A stretch of 13,096 nucleotides of DNA from CAZWKX01 sp964633975 (GTDB taxonomy: Bacteria; Actinomycetota; Acidimicrobiia; Spongiisociales; UBA11373): the NCBI GenBank assembly GCA_964633975.1, contig CAZWKX010000048.1, positions 1 to 13,096 of the forward strand. Reading direction: 5' to 3'. The notes beneath the pieces were generated by a model. It had not been told where the DNA came from. It did not search any database and saw only the letters and a program-made list of their open reading frames with translations. Below are positions 6,173 to 13,096 of the stretch, one piece after another (the first letter of the stretch is position 1; the number at the start of each line of letters is the position of its first letter). Made by a program: the position numbers and the translations under genes.

Positions 6173-7249
6173 GTGACCACGAACCGCGACGCTGAGACGG
6201 CGGTCCTCGGCCGGCTCTCGCTGCTGGATCGCTTCCTGCCGGTGTGGATATTGCTGGCCATGGCCATCGGCCTTGGACTGGGCCGGCTGTTCCCCGATCT
6301 GAACGACGCCTTGGAAACACTCAAGGTCGGGTCGGTGTCGCTGCCCATCGCGCTGGGGCTGCTGGCGATGATGTACCCGGTGCTCGCCAAGGTCCGGTAC
6401 TCGAAGGTGGCCGAGGTGGCCGCCGACCGCCAGATGCTGGTGACGTCGCTGGTCTTGAACTGGCTGATCGGGCCGGCACTCATGTTCGCCCTCGCCTGGA
6501 CGCTGCTGCCGGACCTGCCCGAGTACCGCACCGGTTTGATCATCATCGGGCTTGCCCGCTGCATCGCCATGGTGCTCATCTGGAACGACCTCGCCTGCGG
6601 CGACCGGGAAGCGGCCGTCGTGTTGGTGGCGCTCAACTCGATATTCCAGATCGTCGCTTACTCGCTGCTCGGCTACTTCTACCTGCAACTGCTGCCCGGC
6701 TGGCTGGGCCTCGACACCGACGTGCTGGATGTATCGCTGTGGGAGATTGCCCATATCGTCTTTGTGTTTCTTGGTGTGCCGCTGGTCGCCGGGTATCTCA
6801 CTCGGAAATGGGGCGAGCGGACCAGAGGGGTGGAGTGGTACGAGACACGGTTCTTGCCCAGGATCGGTCCGTGGGCTCTCTACGGCCTGCTGTTCACCGT
6901 TGTGGTGCTGTTCGCCTTGCAGGGGGAGACGATCACTTCGAAGCCCTTGGATGTGGCCCGCATCGCTCTGCCGTTGCTCGCCTACTTTGCATTGATGTGG
7001 GCCGTCTCGTTCGCTCTAGGCCTGCGGCTCGGCATTGGGTACCCGCGCAACGCCACGCTTGCGTTCACCGCGGCATCCAACAACTTCGAGCTGGCCATCG
7101 CCGTCGCGATTGGCGTATACGGCGTCACATCGGGCCAAGCGCTGGCCGGTGTCGTCGGGCCCCTCATCGAGGTCCCGGTACTCGTCGGGCTCGTGTACGT
7201 AGCGCTGTGGGCACGCCGCCGCTTCTACACAGCGAAGCACTCCGCCTGA
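6173..7249 (+). CDS. acr3: ACR3-family arsenite efflux permease
   Basis: This is an inner-membrane arsenite exporter of the ACR3 (BASS) family, driven by the proton gradient, with about ten membrane helices in 358 residues. Numbered from the GTG at 6173, the hallmark GLARCIAMVLIWNDLACGD begins at about residue 126 and contains Cys130. The NNFELAIAVAIG segment in a late helix contains Glu306. These correspond closely in position to the Cys129 and Glu305 reported as essential in corynebacterial Acr3. The N-terminal LSLLDRFLPVW and MMYPVLAKVRY blocks are also typical of the family. The start is uncertain: a TTG at 6158 would add five residues, and neither codon has a strong ribosome binding site. 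The gene follows arsR by 93 bases and is likely controlled by the operator at 5788. No arsenate reductase, ArsD/ArsA or arsenite methyltransferase gene is nearby. Confidence 0.95.
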   Translation: MTTNRDAETAVLGRLSLLDRFLPVWILLAMAIGLGLGRLFPDLNDALETLKVGSVSLPIALGLLAMMYPVLAKVRYSKVAEVAADRQMLVTSLVLNWLIGPALMFALAWTLLPDLPEYRTGLIIIGLARCIAMVLIWNDLACGDREAAVVLVALNSIFQIVAYSLLGYFYLQLLPGWLGLDTDVLDVSLWEIAHIVFVFLGVPLVAGYLTRKWGERTRGVEWYETRFLPRIGPWALYGLLFTVVVLFALQGETITSKPLDVARIALPLLAYFALMWAVSFALGLRLGIGYPRNATLAFTAASNNFELAIAVAIGVYGVTSGQALAGVVGPLIEVPVLVGLVYVALWARRRFYTAKHSA

Positions 7250-7333
7250 GATCACATGTCTGTTCGATTCAGCGGCCGGCGGCCACATAGCCGCAGCGTG
7301 ACATGGCAGCATCATGCTCGCCGATTCCGACGA

Positions 7334-7389
7334 GCCGGACCGGCGGGCTTTCCGGTCGGCCGAGCAGGGAAGACGAGTCTCGGCTTCCC
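7334..7389. terminator. Two tandem hairpins, possible T-less terminator after acr3
   Basis: The first hairpin is GACCGG (7338-7343) with CCGGTC (7352-7357), extended by GCC/GGC (7334-7336 with 7358-7360) across one bulged G. The second is GGGAAG (7367-7372) with CTTCCC (7384-7389); after an A/G mismatch an inner CGA/TCG pairs around GTC. Neither is followed by a T-tract. Such stem-only terminators are accepted in high-GC actinobacteria, so the call is tentative. Confidence 0.3.
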
Positions 7390-7547
7390 GATCCGGAGAT
7401 GGGCTGGGTGTGTGGGTCAGGTGGCAGGTGCCGGGATCGTCTGGCCGGTTGGTGTTGGGGGAGTATTTGTGTTGCACGCTGCGCTGCTCACTGTTCGGGG
7501 ACGTTCGCGACCGGCCCGGACGCCGCCCATTGCCCGGCGGCCGTCGT

Positions 7548-7553
7548 TAGCCT
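7548..7553 (+). promoter_or_regulatory. Candidate -10 box for leaderless hutG transcription
   Basis: TAGCCT fits TANNNT and ends 6 bases before the hutG GTG at 7560, so transcription would begin at or next to the start codon. No Shine-Dalgarno sequence precedes this GTG, which agrees with leaderless translation. No clear -35 element was found. Confidence 0.4.
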
Positions 7554-7559
7554 GGGCTC

Positions 7560-8474
7560 GTGGCGATCGTCGATCCCCAGTGGCCGAACGCCGCAGGCTG
7601 GCTGGCATCGGCTGCCGATGCTCCTGCCCTCCTGGTCGCCGGCGTGCCTTCGTCGTCCGCCTCGCTCAGCCCGTCCGGAGGATGGCGCACCCCGGCGGCG
7701 TTCCGCGAGACCTTGGCCCGCTTCTCGGTGTTCGACGGCGAAGCCCTGGTGGATCTCCGTGCGCTCCGGGTGGCTGACCTTGGCGACTGGCCGGTGACCG
7801 GCCTCGACATGTACGAGGCGCCCGTGGCGGTGGAGCGCTGCGCCGGAGAGCTGCCGTCCGGCCCGGCGGTCGTGTTCATCGGGGGCGACAACGCCATCAC
7901 CCGGCCGCTGGTAAAGGGCCTGTGCCGCGGTGACCTCTCCGCAGTGGGCATCCTCACCCTCGACGCCCACCACGACGTGCGAAGTACCGATCAGGGGCCC
8001 ACAAACGGCAGCCCCATTCGAGGACTCATCGAAGACGGCCTGCCCGACGGGCATGTGATCCAGGTGGGCCTGCACACCTTCGCCAACTCCGCCGAGTACC
8101 GCGGCTACTGCACAGAACACGGCATCGAGGTGGTCACCATGGAGACGGTCGACCAGGTGGGTGCCGGCCCGGTAGTTTCAGGCTCGCTGGATCACCTGGG
8201 GGAGCTGTGCGATTGGATCTACGTCGATGTCGATCTGGATGTGCTCGACGTTGCCTTCGCCCCCGGCTGCCCCGGAGCGCGCCCCGGCGGCATGACGCCT
8301 AGGCAGCTCGCCGCCGCCTGCCGGGCCGCCGGCTCACATCCCAAGGTGCAGGCAGTGGACTTCGTCGAGGTCGATCCCACCCGGGACAGCGCCGGTCTCA
8401 CCCTGATGAACTTGGCCACCGCCTTCCTGGCGTTTGTATCGGGGCTGGCCAAGAGGGAGGCGGGCAATGCCTAA
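7560..8474 (+). CDS. hutG: Formimidoylglutamase, arginase/ureohydrolase family
   Basis: This enzyme probably hydrolyses N-formimidoyl-L-glutamate to glutamate and formamide, the last step of histidine breakdown. It is a cytosolic arginase-fold protein of 304 residues. Metal-site motifs are GGDNAIT (109-114), LDAHHDVR (134-141; ligands Asp135, His137 and Asp139) and DLDVLDVAFAPG (225-236; Asp225 and Asp227). The conserved VEVDPTRD (269-276) follows. Two deviations stand out: Asn111 replaces the usual first Mn-binding His of GGDH, and Val231 replaces the Pro of the usual DP. The remaining ligands are present, so activity is likely but the two-metal centre may differ. The GTG start fits the family N-terminus and a -10 box just upstream. 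The gene overlaps hutH by 8 bases. Agmatinase-like or other ureohydrolase activity is possible from fold alone, but the operon decides for HutG. Confidence 0.88.
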   Translation: MAIVDPQWPNAAGWLASAADAPALLVAGVPSSSASLSPSGGWRTPAAFRETLARFSVFDGEALVDLRALRVADLGDWPVTGLDMYEAPVAVERCAGELPSGPAVVFIGGDNAITRPLVKGLCRGDLSAVGILTLDAHHDVRSTDQGPTNGSPIRGLIEDGLPDGHVIQVGLHTFANSAEYRGYCTEHGIEVVTMETVDQVGAGPVVSGSLDHLGELCDWIYVDVDLDVLDVAFAPGCPGARPGGMTPRQLAAACRAAGSHPKVQAVDFVEVDPTRDSAGLTLMNLATAFLAFVSGLAKREAGNA

Positions 8475-10008
8475 GCAGGTTGTGATCACGGGCGGACCCT
8501 TGCAGCCGGAGGAGGTAGTCGCCGTCGCCGAGAGGCGGGCCACCGTTTCCCTCGATCCCGGCGTCGTCGAGCGTATGGCCCGGTCGCGCCGGGTGGTCGA
8601 GGAAGCCGTGCAAGAAGGCCGGGTGGTATACGGCGTCACCACCGGCTTTGGGGCCCTCTCCAACACGCGCATCGACCCCGCCGAAGCCGATGAGGCCCAG
8701 ATCGCCCTGCTCCGCAGCCACGCCTCCGGGGTGGGCCCGCCGCTGCCCGATGAGATGGTGCGGGCGATGCTGCTGCTGCGGGCGCGCACCTTGGCCCAGG
8801 GGCATTCCGGAGTGCGGGTCGACCTGGTGGAGCGGCTGCTCGACTTCCTGCGCCTCGACCAGTTGCCGGTGGTCCCGGGTTTGGGATCGGTGGGGGCGTC
8901 CGGCGATTTGGCCCCCTTTGCTCACCTGGCTCTTCCCCTGATCGGCGAGGGCGTGCTCCGTCACGACGGTGTGCCGCGGCCCTCTGCCGAGGTGCTTACC
9001 GAGAACGGCCTCGAGCCACTCACTCTGCACGCCAAGGAGGGCCTCAGCCTGCTCAACGGCACCGAGGGCATGTTGTCGTTCGGTGTGCTCGGCTTGCGGA
9101 AGGCGCAGCGGATCGCCACCGCCGCCGATATCGCCTGCGGCCTGTCGGTGGAGGCGCTGCTGGGCAGCGACCGGCCCTTCCAGCCGCCGATACATGAACT
9201 GCGGCCCTTCCCGGGCCAGGTGGCATCGGCCGACAATCTGCGCCGGCTGGTGGCGGGAAGCGCCATCGTGGCGAGCCATCGCGATGATTTCATCCACGCC
9301 GTGCAGGACGCCTACAGCCTGCGCTGCGCCCCCCAGGTGCACGGCGCCGCCCGTGACGTTCTCTCCTTTGCTGATCGTGTGTTCCGCGTCGAGATGGGCT
9401 CGGTGACCGACAACCCGATCGTGTTTCCCGACGACGGCACCGTCGTGTCGGGTGGCAACTTCCATGGACAGCCGCTCGCCTTCGCCCTCGACTTTCTCAC
9501 CATCGCGGTCACCGAGCTGGGGAGCATCTCCGAACGCCGCACCGACCGGCTCCTCGATCCGGAGCGCTCGTCCGGGCTGTCGCCGTTTCTCGCCACTCGT
9601 CCGGGGCTCAACAGCGGCTTCATGCTCACCCAGTACACCGCGGCCGCCCTTGTTGCTGAGAACCGGGTGCTCAGCCACCCCGCCTCGGTGGAGAGCATCC
9701 CGACGTCGGGCTCCCAGGAGGACCACGTCTCCATGGGCTGGGGGGCGGCGCGCAACCTGTGGACCGTGCTCGACAACACCAACATCGTCATCGCCGTCGA
9801 GGTGCTGTGCGCCTGTGAGGGCATCGACCAACGCCGCCCCCTGGAGCCGGGTGCGGGCACGGCGGCGGCGCTGCGGGCGGTGCGGGAGCGGGTTCCCCCA
9901 CTCGACCAGGACAGGCCTCCCGCCCCCGATATTGAGGCCATCGCCGTGTTGATCGAGGACGGCACGTTGCAGGCCGCCGTCGAAGATGCCATCGGGCCGG
10001 TGTCGTAG
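8467..10008 (+). CDS. hutH: Histidine ammonia-lyase
   Basis: This enzyme removes ammonia from L-histidine to give trans-urocanate, the first step of the pathway. It has 513 residues, the usual length, and is cytosolic, normally a homotetramer. The Ala144-Ser145-Gly146 triad in GSVGASGDLAP cyclises to the electrophilic MIO cofactor. The catalytic Tyr55 lies in VYGVTTGFG, Asn197 in LLNGTEG, and Tyr283/Arg286 in AYSLRCAPQVHG. These match the Pseudomonas putida enzyme (Tyr53, Ser143, Asn195, Tyr280, Arg283) with offsets of two to three residues. The ATG at 8467 is preferred over an in-frame ATG at 8434 because AGGGAGG (8454-8460) lies six bases upstream and the protein then begins like the family. 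The start lies inside the end of hutG (8-base overlap), so translation is coupled. hutU begins 8 bases after the stop. Confidence 0.97.
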   Translation: MPKQVVITGGPLQPEEVVAVAERRATVSLDPGVVERMARSRRVVEEAVQEGRVVYGVTTGFGALSNTRIDPAEADEAQIALLRSHASGVGPPLPDEMVRAMLLLRARTLAQGHSGVRVDLVERLLDFLRLDQLPVVPGLGSVGASGDLAPFAHLALPLIGEGVLRHDGVPRPSAEVLTENGLEPLTLHAKEGLSLLNGTEGMLSFGVLGLRKAQRIATAADIACGLSVEALLGSDRPFQPPIHELRPFPGQVASADNLRRLVAGSAIVASHRDDFIHAVQDAYSLRCAPQVHGAARDVLSFADRVFRVEMGSVTDNPIVFPDDGTVVSGGNFHGQPLAFALDFLTIAVTELGSISERRTDRLLDPERSSGLSPFLATRPGLNSGFMLTQYTAAALVAENRVLSHPASVESIPTSGSQEDHVSMGWGAARNLWTVLDNTNIVIAVEVLCACEGIDQRRPLEPGAGTAAALRAVRERVPPLDQDRPPAPDIEAIAVLIEDGTLQAAVEDAIGPVS

Positions 10009-10016
10009 GTGCGGCG

Positions 10017-11675
10017 ATGAGCGGGCCACGCATCGTCCGGGCGCCGCGGGGCACGGAGCTGAGCTGCCGAGGATGGCTCCAGGAGGCGGCGCTGCGCTGC
10101 CTGATGAACAACCTCGACCCCGAGGTGGCCGAGCGCCCGGAGGAACTCGTCGTCTACGGCGGGAGGGGCAAGGCGGCCCGCAACTGGGAGGCGTTCGACG
10201 CCATCGTGCGCTCGCTGACCACGCTCGGCGACGATGAGACGCTGCTGGTTCAATCGGGCAAGCCGGTCGGTGTCTTCGATACACATCCATTGGCCCCCCG
10301 GGTGCTGATCGCCAACAGCCTCCTGGTGCCGGAGTGGGCGAACTGGGAGACCTTCTGGGAGCTGGAGGCGGCCGGTCTGATGATGTACGGGCAGATGACG
10401 GCCGGTTCCTGGATCTACATCGGCACGCAGGGCATCTTGCAGGGGACCTATCAGACGTTCTCCGCCATCGCCGAGCAGCGGTTCGGCGGCAGCCTGAAGG
10501 GCGTCTTTACCCTCACCGCCGGCCTGGGCGGCATGAGCGGGGCGCAGCCGCTGGCCGTCACGATGAATGGGGGAGTGGCTCTGGTCGTCGAGGTCGATCC
10601 GGCCCGCATAGCCCGCCGGCTCGAGACCCGGTACCTCGACGAGGAGGCGGCGAGTCTGGACGACGCCGTCGATAGGGCGCTGGCGGCGAAGGCGGAGGGG
10701 CGGCCGCTTTCGGTCGGAGTCCAAGGCAACGCCGCCGATGTGTTCCCCGAGCTGCTGCGCCGCGGCGTCGAGATCGAGGTGGTCACCGACCAGACCTCGG
10801 CCCACGATCCGCTCAACGGCTACATCCCGTCTGGATACGACGTTGGGCAGGCGGCCGAGCTGCGGGCCAAAGATCCGCAGCGCTACATCGCCGAGGCTCG
10901 CGCGTCTATGGCCCGCCACTGTGAGGCGATGGTCGGTTTCCAGCGTGCCGGCGCCGAGGTCTTCGACTACGGCAACAACCTGCGCGGCGAGGCCCGGCTC
11001 GGAGGGTTCGCCGACGCTTTCGCCTATCCGGGGTTTGTGCCCGCCTACATCAGGCCCCTCTTTTGTGAAGGCATGGGGCCCTTCCGCTGGATCGCCCTGT
11101 CCGGGGACCCGGCCGACATCACCGCCACCGATCGCGCCGTCGCCGGCCTGTTTCCGGAGAACCGGGCCTTGGGGCGGTGGCTGGAGCTGGCGCGGGAGCG
11201 AGTCGCCATGCAGGGCCTGCCCGCCCGCATCTGCTGGCTCGGGTACGGCGAGAGGCATCGTGCCGGCCTGGCATTCAACGAGCTGGTGCGGTCCGGCGAG
11301 GTGAAGGCCCCCATCGTGATCGGCCGTGACCATCTCGACGCCGGCTCTGTGGCTTCCCCGTACCGGGAGACCGAGGACATGGCCGACGGCTCGGACGCCG
11401 TGGCCGACTGGCCGATCCTCAATGCCTTGCTCAATACCGCCTCCGGCGCCGCCTGGGTGGCGGTGCACCACGGGGGTGGGGTGGGTATCGGAAAGTCGAT
11501 CCACGCCGGTGCTCAGGTGGTGGCCGACGGCACGGACGACGGCGCGGCCCGTCTGGAGCGGGTGCTCACCAATGACCCCGGCACCGGGGTGATGCGCCAC
11601 GCCGACGCCGGATACGAGCGGGCTATCGAGGTGGCCCAGGAGCGGGGCGTTCGTATGCCGATGCTCGACTCATGA
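10017..11675 (+). CDS. hutU: Urocanate hydratase (urocanase)
   Basis: This enzyme adds water to urocanate to give 4-imidazolone-5-propionate, using tightly bound NAD+ as an electrophile. It has 552 residues against about 557 in Pseudomonas. Key features are the N-terminal ELSCRGWLQEAALRCLMNNL (14-33), YGGRGKAARNW (47-57), SGKPVGVF (80-87) and the NAD-binding glycine motif GLGGMSGAQ (169-177). Also visible are TDQTSAHDPLNGY (257-269), FDYGNNLRGEA (316-326) and the conserved active-site Cys406 in ARICWLGYGERHR. All blocks typical of the family are present and unbroken. The ATG lies 8 bases after hutH, with only a weak ribosome binding site, so coupled translation is likely. Its TGA overlaps the hutI ATG by 4 bases. 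It is the second enzyme of the histidine pathway encoded here. Confidence 0.98.
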   Translation: MSGPRIVRAPRGTELSCRGWLQEAALRCLMNNLDPEVAERPEELVVYGGRGKAARNWEAFDAIVRSLTTLGDDETLLVQSGKPVGVFDTHPLAPRVLIANSLLVPEWANWETFWELEAAGLMMYGQMTAGSWIYIGTQGILQGTYQTFSAIAEQRFGGSLKGVFTLTAGLGGMSGAQPLAVTMNGGVALVVEVDPARIARRLETRYLDEEAASLDDAVDRALAAKAEGRPLSVGVQGNAADVFPELLRRGVEIEVVTDQTSAHDPLNGYIPSGYDVGQAAELRAKDPQRYIAEARASMARHCEAMVGFQRAGAEVFDYGNNLRGEARLGGFADAFAYPGFVPAYIRPLFCEGMGPFRWIALSGDPADITATDRAVAGLFPENRALGRWLELARERVAMQGLPARICWLGYGERHRAGLAFNELVRSGEVKAPIVIGRDHLDAGSVASPYRETEDMADGSDAVADWPILNALLNTASGAAWVAVHHGGGVGIGKSIHAGAQVVADGTDDGAARLERVLTNDPGTGVMRHADAGYERAIEVAQERGVRMPMLDS

Positions 11676-12886
11676 CCTCCGATCTACTCATCCTCGGCAT
11701 CGGCGAGCTGGCCACCAATCGGCCCGGAGCAGCGGATCTCGTCGGGGTGGTGCGGGACGCGGCAGTGGCGATCCGCTCGGGCCGAGTCGCCTGGTTCGGG
11801 CCCCAGGCGGAGGTGCCGAGAGAGCTGCTGGATCTGCCGGAGCTATTCGCCGAGGGCCGTGCGGCTGTGCCGGGTTTTGTCGATGCGCATACCCATCTGG
11901 TGTTTGCCGGGGACCGCGCCGACGAGTTCGCCAGGCGCCTGCGCGGGGAGACCTACGAGGACATCCTGGCATCGGGTGGTGGTATTCACGCCACGGTCAG
12001 GGCGACCCGGGAGGCGACGCTGGAAACGCTCGTCGAGACGGGTGCACAGCGGGCGAACCGGATGCTGCGGCAAGGCACCACCACGGTCGAGGTCAAATCC
12101 GGGTACGGACTCGACACCGAGACCGAGGTGCGCATGCTGCAGGCGGCCCGGGAGATCGGCGACAAGACGGCGATCGACGTCGTTCCGACCTTCATGGGCG
12201 CCCACGTGGTGCCGATCGGCGCCGACCGGGACGAATACGTGAGTCTGGTGGTCGATGAGATGCTTCCGGCGTGTGCGCCTCTGGCCGTGGCCTGCGACGT
12301 CTTCTGCGACGAGGGTGCGTTCACCGTCGGTGAGGCCAGGCGTGTGCTGGAGGCCGGCCTCGAGCACGGCCTGCGGCCGCGTCTGCACGCCGATCAGTTG
12401 GCTCGCACCGGGGCGGCTCGGCTCGCCGCCGAGCTGGGGGCGGCCAGTGCCGACCATCTCGATCACGTCACGCCGGAGGACGCTGCCGCATTGAGGGATT
12501 CCGGCACCGTGGCCGTGCTCCTGCCCGGAGCGTCGCTCTCGCTGAGATCGGCGCAGGCGCCCGGGCGCATGATCTGGGACGCCGGGGTGACCGTGGCGCT
12601 GGCCACCGACTGCAATCCGGGCACCTCCTACATCGAGAGCATGCCGCTCATCGTGGCGATTGCCTGCCTGGAGATGGGCCTGACTCCCGAAGAAGCAGTC
12701 TGGGCGGCCACCAGGGGCGGCGCGCTGGCTCTAGGCGATTCCGACAAGGGCTGGGTCGGCGAAGGCGCGGTCGGAGATGTCGTGCTGCTCGATGCACCGT
12801 CGTATCTGCACCTGGCCTACCGGCCAGGGAGCGATCTGGTGTGGAGAGTGGTGAAGGCCGGCGAGATCGTCCCCCTGATGAGGTAG
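11672..12886 (+). CDS. hutI: Imidazolonepropionase
   Basis: This enzyme hydrolyses 4-imidazolone-5-propionate to N-formimidoyl-L-glutamate, the third step, which feeds HutG. It is a metal-dependent amidohydrolase-superfamily enzyme of 404 residues. The metal site is made by His73 and His75 (FVDAHTHLVFAG), His239 (PRLHADQ) and Asp313 (ATDCNPGT). Substrate-binding family residues appear in GDRADEF (80-86), VKSGYGLDTETE (141-152) and FMGAHVVP (174-181). The C-terminal half includes SADHLDHV (259-266) and the final small beta domain ending in VVKAGEIVPLMR. The ATG is fixed by the 4-base ATGA overlap with hutU. It is the last gene of the hut operon; after it the window has only palindromic repeats. 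No transporter or HutC/HutP regulator is found in the window. Confidence 0.97.
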   Translation: MTSDLLILGIGELATNRPGAADLVGVVRDAAVAIRSGRVAWFGPQAEVPRELLDLPELFAEGRAAVPGFVDAHTHLVFAGDRADEFARRLRGETYEDILASGGGIHATVRATREATLETLVETGAQRANRMLRQGTTTVEVKSGYGLDTETEVRMLQAAREIGDKTAIDVVPTFMGAHVVPIGADRDEYVSLVVDEMLPACAPLAVACDVFCDEGAFTVGEARRVLEAGLEHGLRPRLHADQLARTGAARLAAELGAASADHLDHVTPEDAAALRDSGTVAVLLPGASLSLRSAQAPGRMIWDAGVTVALATDCNPGTSYIESMPLIVAIACLEMGLTPEEAVWAATRGGALALGDSDKGWVGEGAVGDVVLLDAPSYLHLAYRPGSDLVWRVVKAGEIVPLMR

Positions 12887-12935
12887 CACTGGCCCAGGGG
12901 AGCGTGAGGTCATCAGGTGTTGCATGGGGACCGCT

Positions 12936-12990
12936 CCTTCCCCTCAGGGGAAGGTGGCACCGGCCGCAGGCCGGTGACGGAAGGGGTGCG
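12936..12990 (+). repeat. Palindromic intergenic element, copy A
   Basis: The copy holds two perfect 8-bp hairpins with 3-base loops: CCTTCCCC-TCA-GGGGAAGG (12936-12954) and CACCGGCC-GCA-GGCCGGTG (12958-12976). The G-rich tail GGAAGGGGTGCG (12979-12990) could pair back to the C-rich start. It begins 50 bases after the hutI stop and could also end hut transcription. Its layout matches copy B read on the other strand. Confidence 0.7.
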
Positions 12991-13027
12991 TCTGCCAGCC
13001 TGACACAAGCTGTCCGCGGTGGAACAA

Positions 13028-13081
13028 GCACCCCCCTCCCATCAGCCCTGCGGGCTTCGGAACTCCCCCCTGAGGGGGGAG
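13028..13081 (-). repeat. Palindromic intergenic element, copy B (inverted)
   Basis: This copy has the same architecture as copy A on the opposite strand. On the plus strand it reads a C-rich start GCACCCCCCTCCC (13028-13040), then AGCCC-TGC-GGGCT (13044-13056), then CTCCCCCC-TGA-GGGGGGAG (13063-13081). Loops TGC and TGA are the complements of copy A loops GCA and TCA. The stems differ in sequence but keep pairing, which suggests compensatory change. It reaches nearly to the window edge. Confidence 0.65.
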
Positions 13082-13096
13082 AGCAGTAGTGGTGAG

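Larger units (their letters stand above)
7250..7559. other. 310-base gap between acr3 and the hut operon, structured but gene-less
   Basis: No reading frame here shows a protein family or a good start signal; those present are out-of-frame products of base composition. The stretch holds two tandem hairpins (described separately) about 85-140 bases after the acr3 stop. At its right end is a -10-like box immediately before hutG. Confidence 0.5.

Noticed and set aside
7314..7550. Possible 78-residue plus-strand gene before hutG
   Set aside because: There is no ribosome binding site, an Arg-rich product without motifs, and the frame covers the two hairpins.
8398..10290. Minus-strand open frame of 630 codons opposite hutH
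   Set aside because: It is antisense to hutH, with a composition typical of shadow frames and no domain signature.
9312..11600. Minus-strand open frame of 762 codons opposite hutH and hutU
   Set aside because: It is antisense to two genes with intact catalytic motifs. The translation is low-complexity Gly/Arg/His/Pro-rich, as expected from GC-rich third positions, and shows no family motif.
12936..13081. CRISPR-like array
   Set aside because: There are only two units, in inverted rather than direct orientation, with internal palindromes and no regular spacers.

Overview
The window is a high-GC stretch of bacterial chromosome. It most likely comes from an actinomycetote, perhaps an uncultured acidimicrobiia-like lineage; this is inference. 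The evidence is the strong G/C third-position bias, which opens long meaningless antisense frames, the many GTG/TTG starts, a candidate leaderless promoter, and an ECF sigma factor paired with a membrane-anchored propeller protein. No rRNA, tRNA, CRISPR array, transposase or integrase was seen.

Left part (1-3635, plus strand). The window opens inside a type I ABC exporter half-transporter whose N-terminus is cut off by the window edge. A 213-base gap follows, then a small 64-residue unknown protein with an excellent ribosome binding site. Next comes a complete short-chain dehydrogenase/reductase with a plausible TTGACA-type promoter.

Middle (3636-7249). A minus-strand two-gene operon encodes an ECF-type sigma factor and, overlapping it by 4 bases, a cysteine-free single-pass membrane protein. 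The outer part of that protein carries six evenly spaced S-x-D-G-x-x-W-like (Asp-box) repeats, which points to a beta-propeller. It occupies the usual anti-sigma position. Divergent from it is an arsenic pair: an ArsR repressor with a CVC arsenite-binding motif, and an ACR3 arsenite efflux permease. A perfect TTCAA-N6-TTGAA inverted repeat lies on the arsR start codon and is a good operator candidate. No arsenate reductase is present in the window.

Right part (7560-12886, plus strand). A tightly packed histidine-utilisation operon runs hutG-hutH-hutU-hutI. The genes overlap by 8 bases, are separated by 8 bases, and overlap by 4 bases. Together they encode all four steps from histidine to glutamate plus formamide: ammonia-lyase, urocanase, imidazolonepropionase and an arginase-fold formimidoylglutamase. 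HutG carries Asn where the family normally has the first Mn-binding His. The operon appears to start from a -10 box only 6 bases ahead of the hutG GTG.

Right edge (12887-13096). The sequence after hutI holds two copies of a palindromic intergenic element in inverted orientation. Each copy has two short 3-nt-loop hairpins plus a G-rich tail.

The most unusual items are the sigma/propeller operon, the inverted palindromic element pair, the HutG metal-ligand substitution and the ArsR operator overlapping its own start codon. None amounts to a clearly new system on sequence alone.
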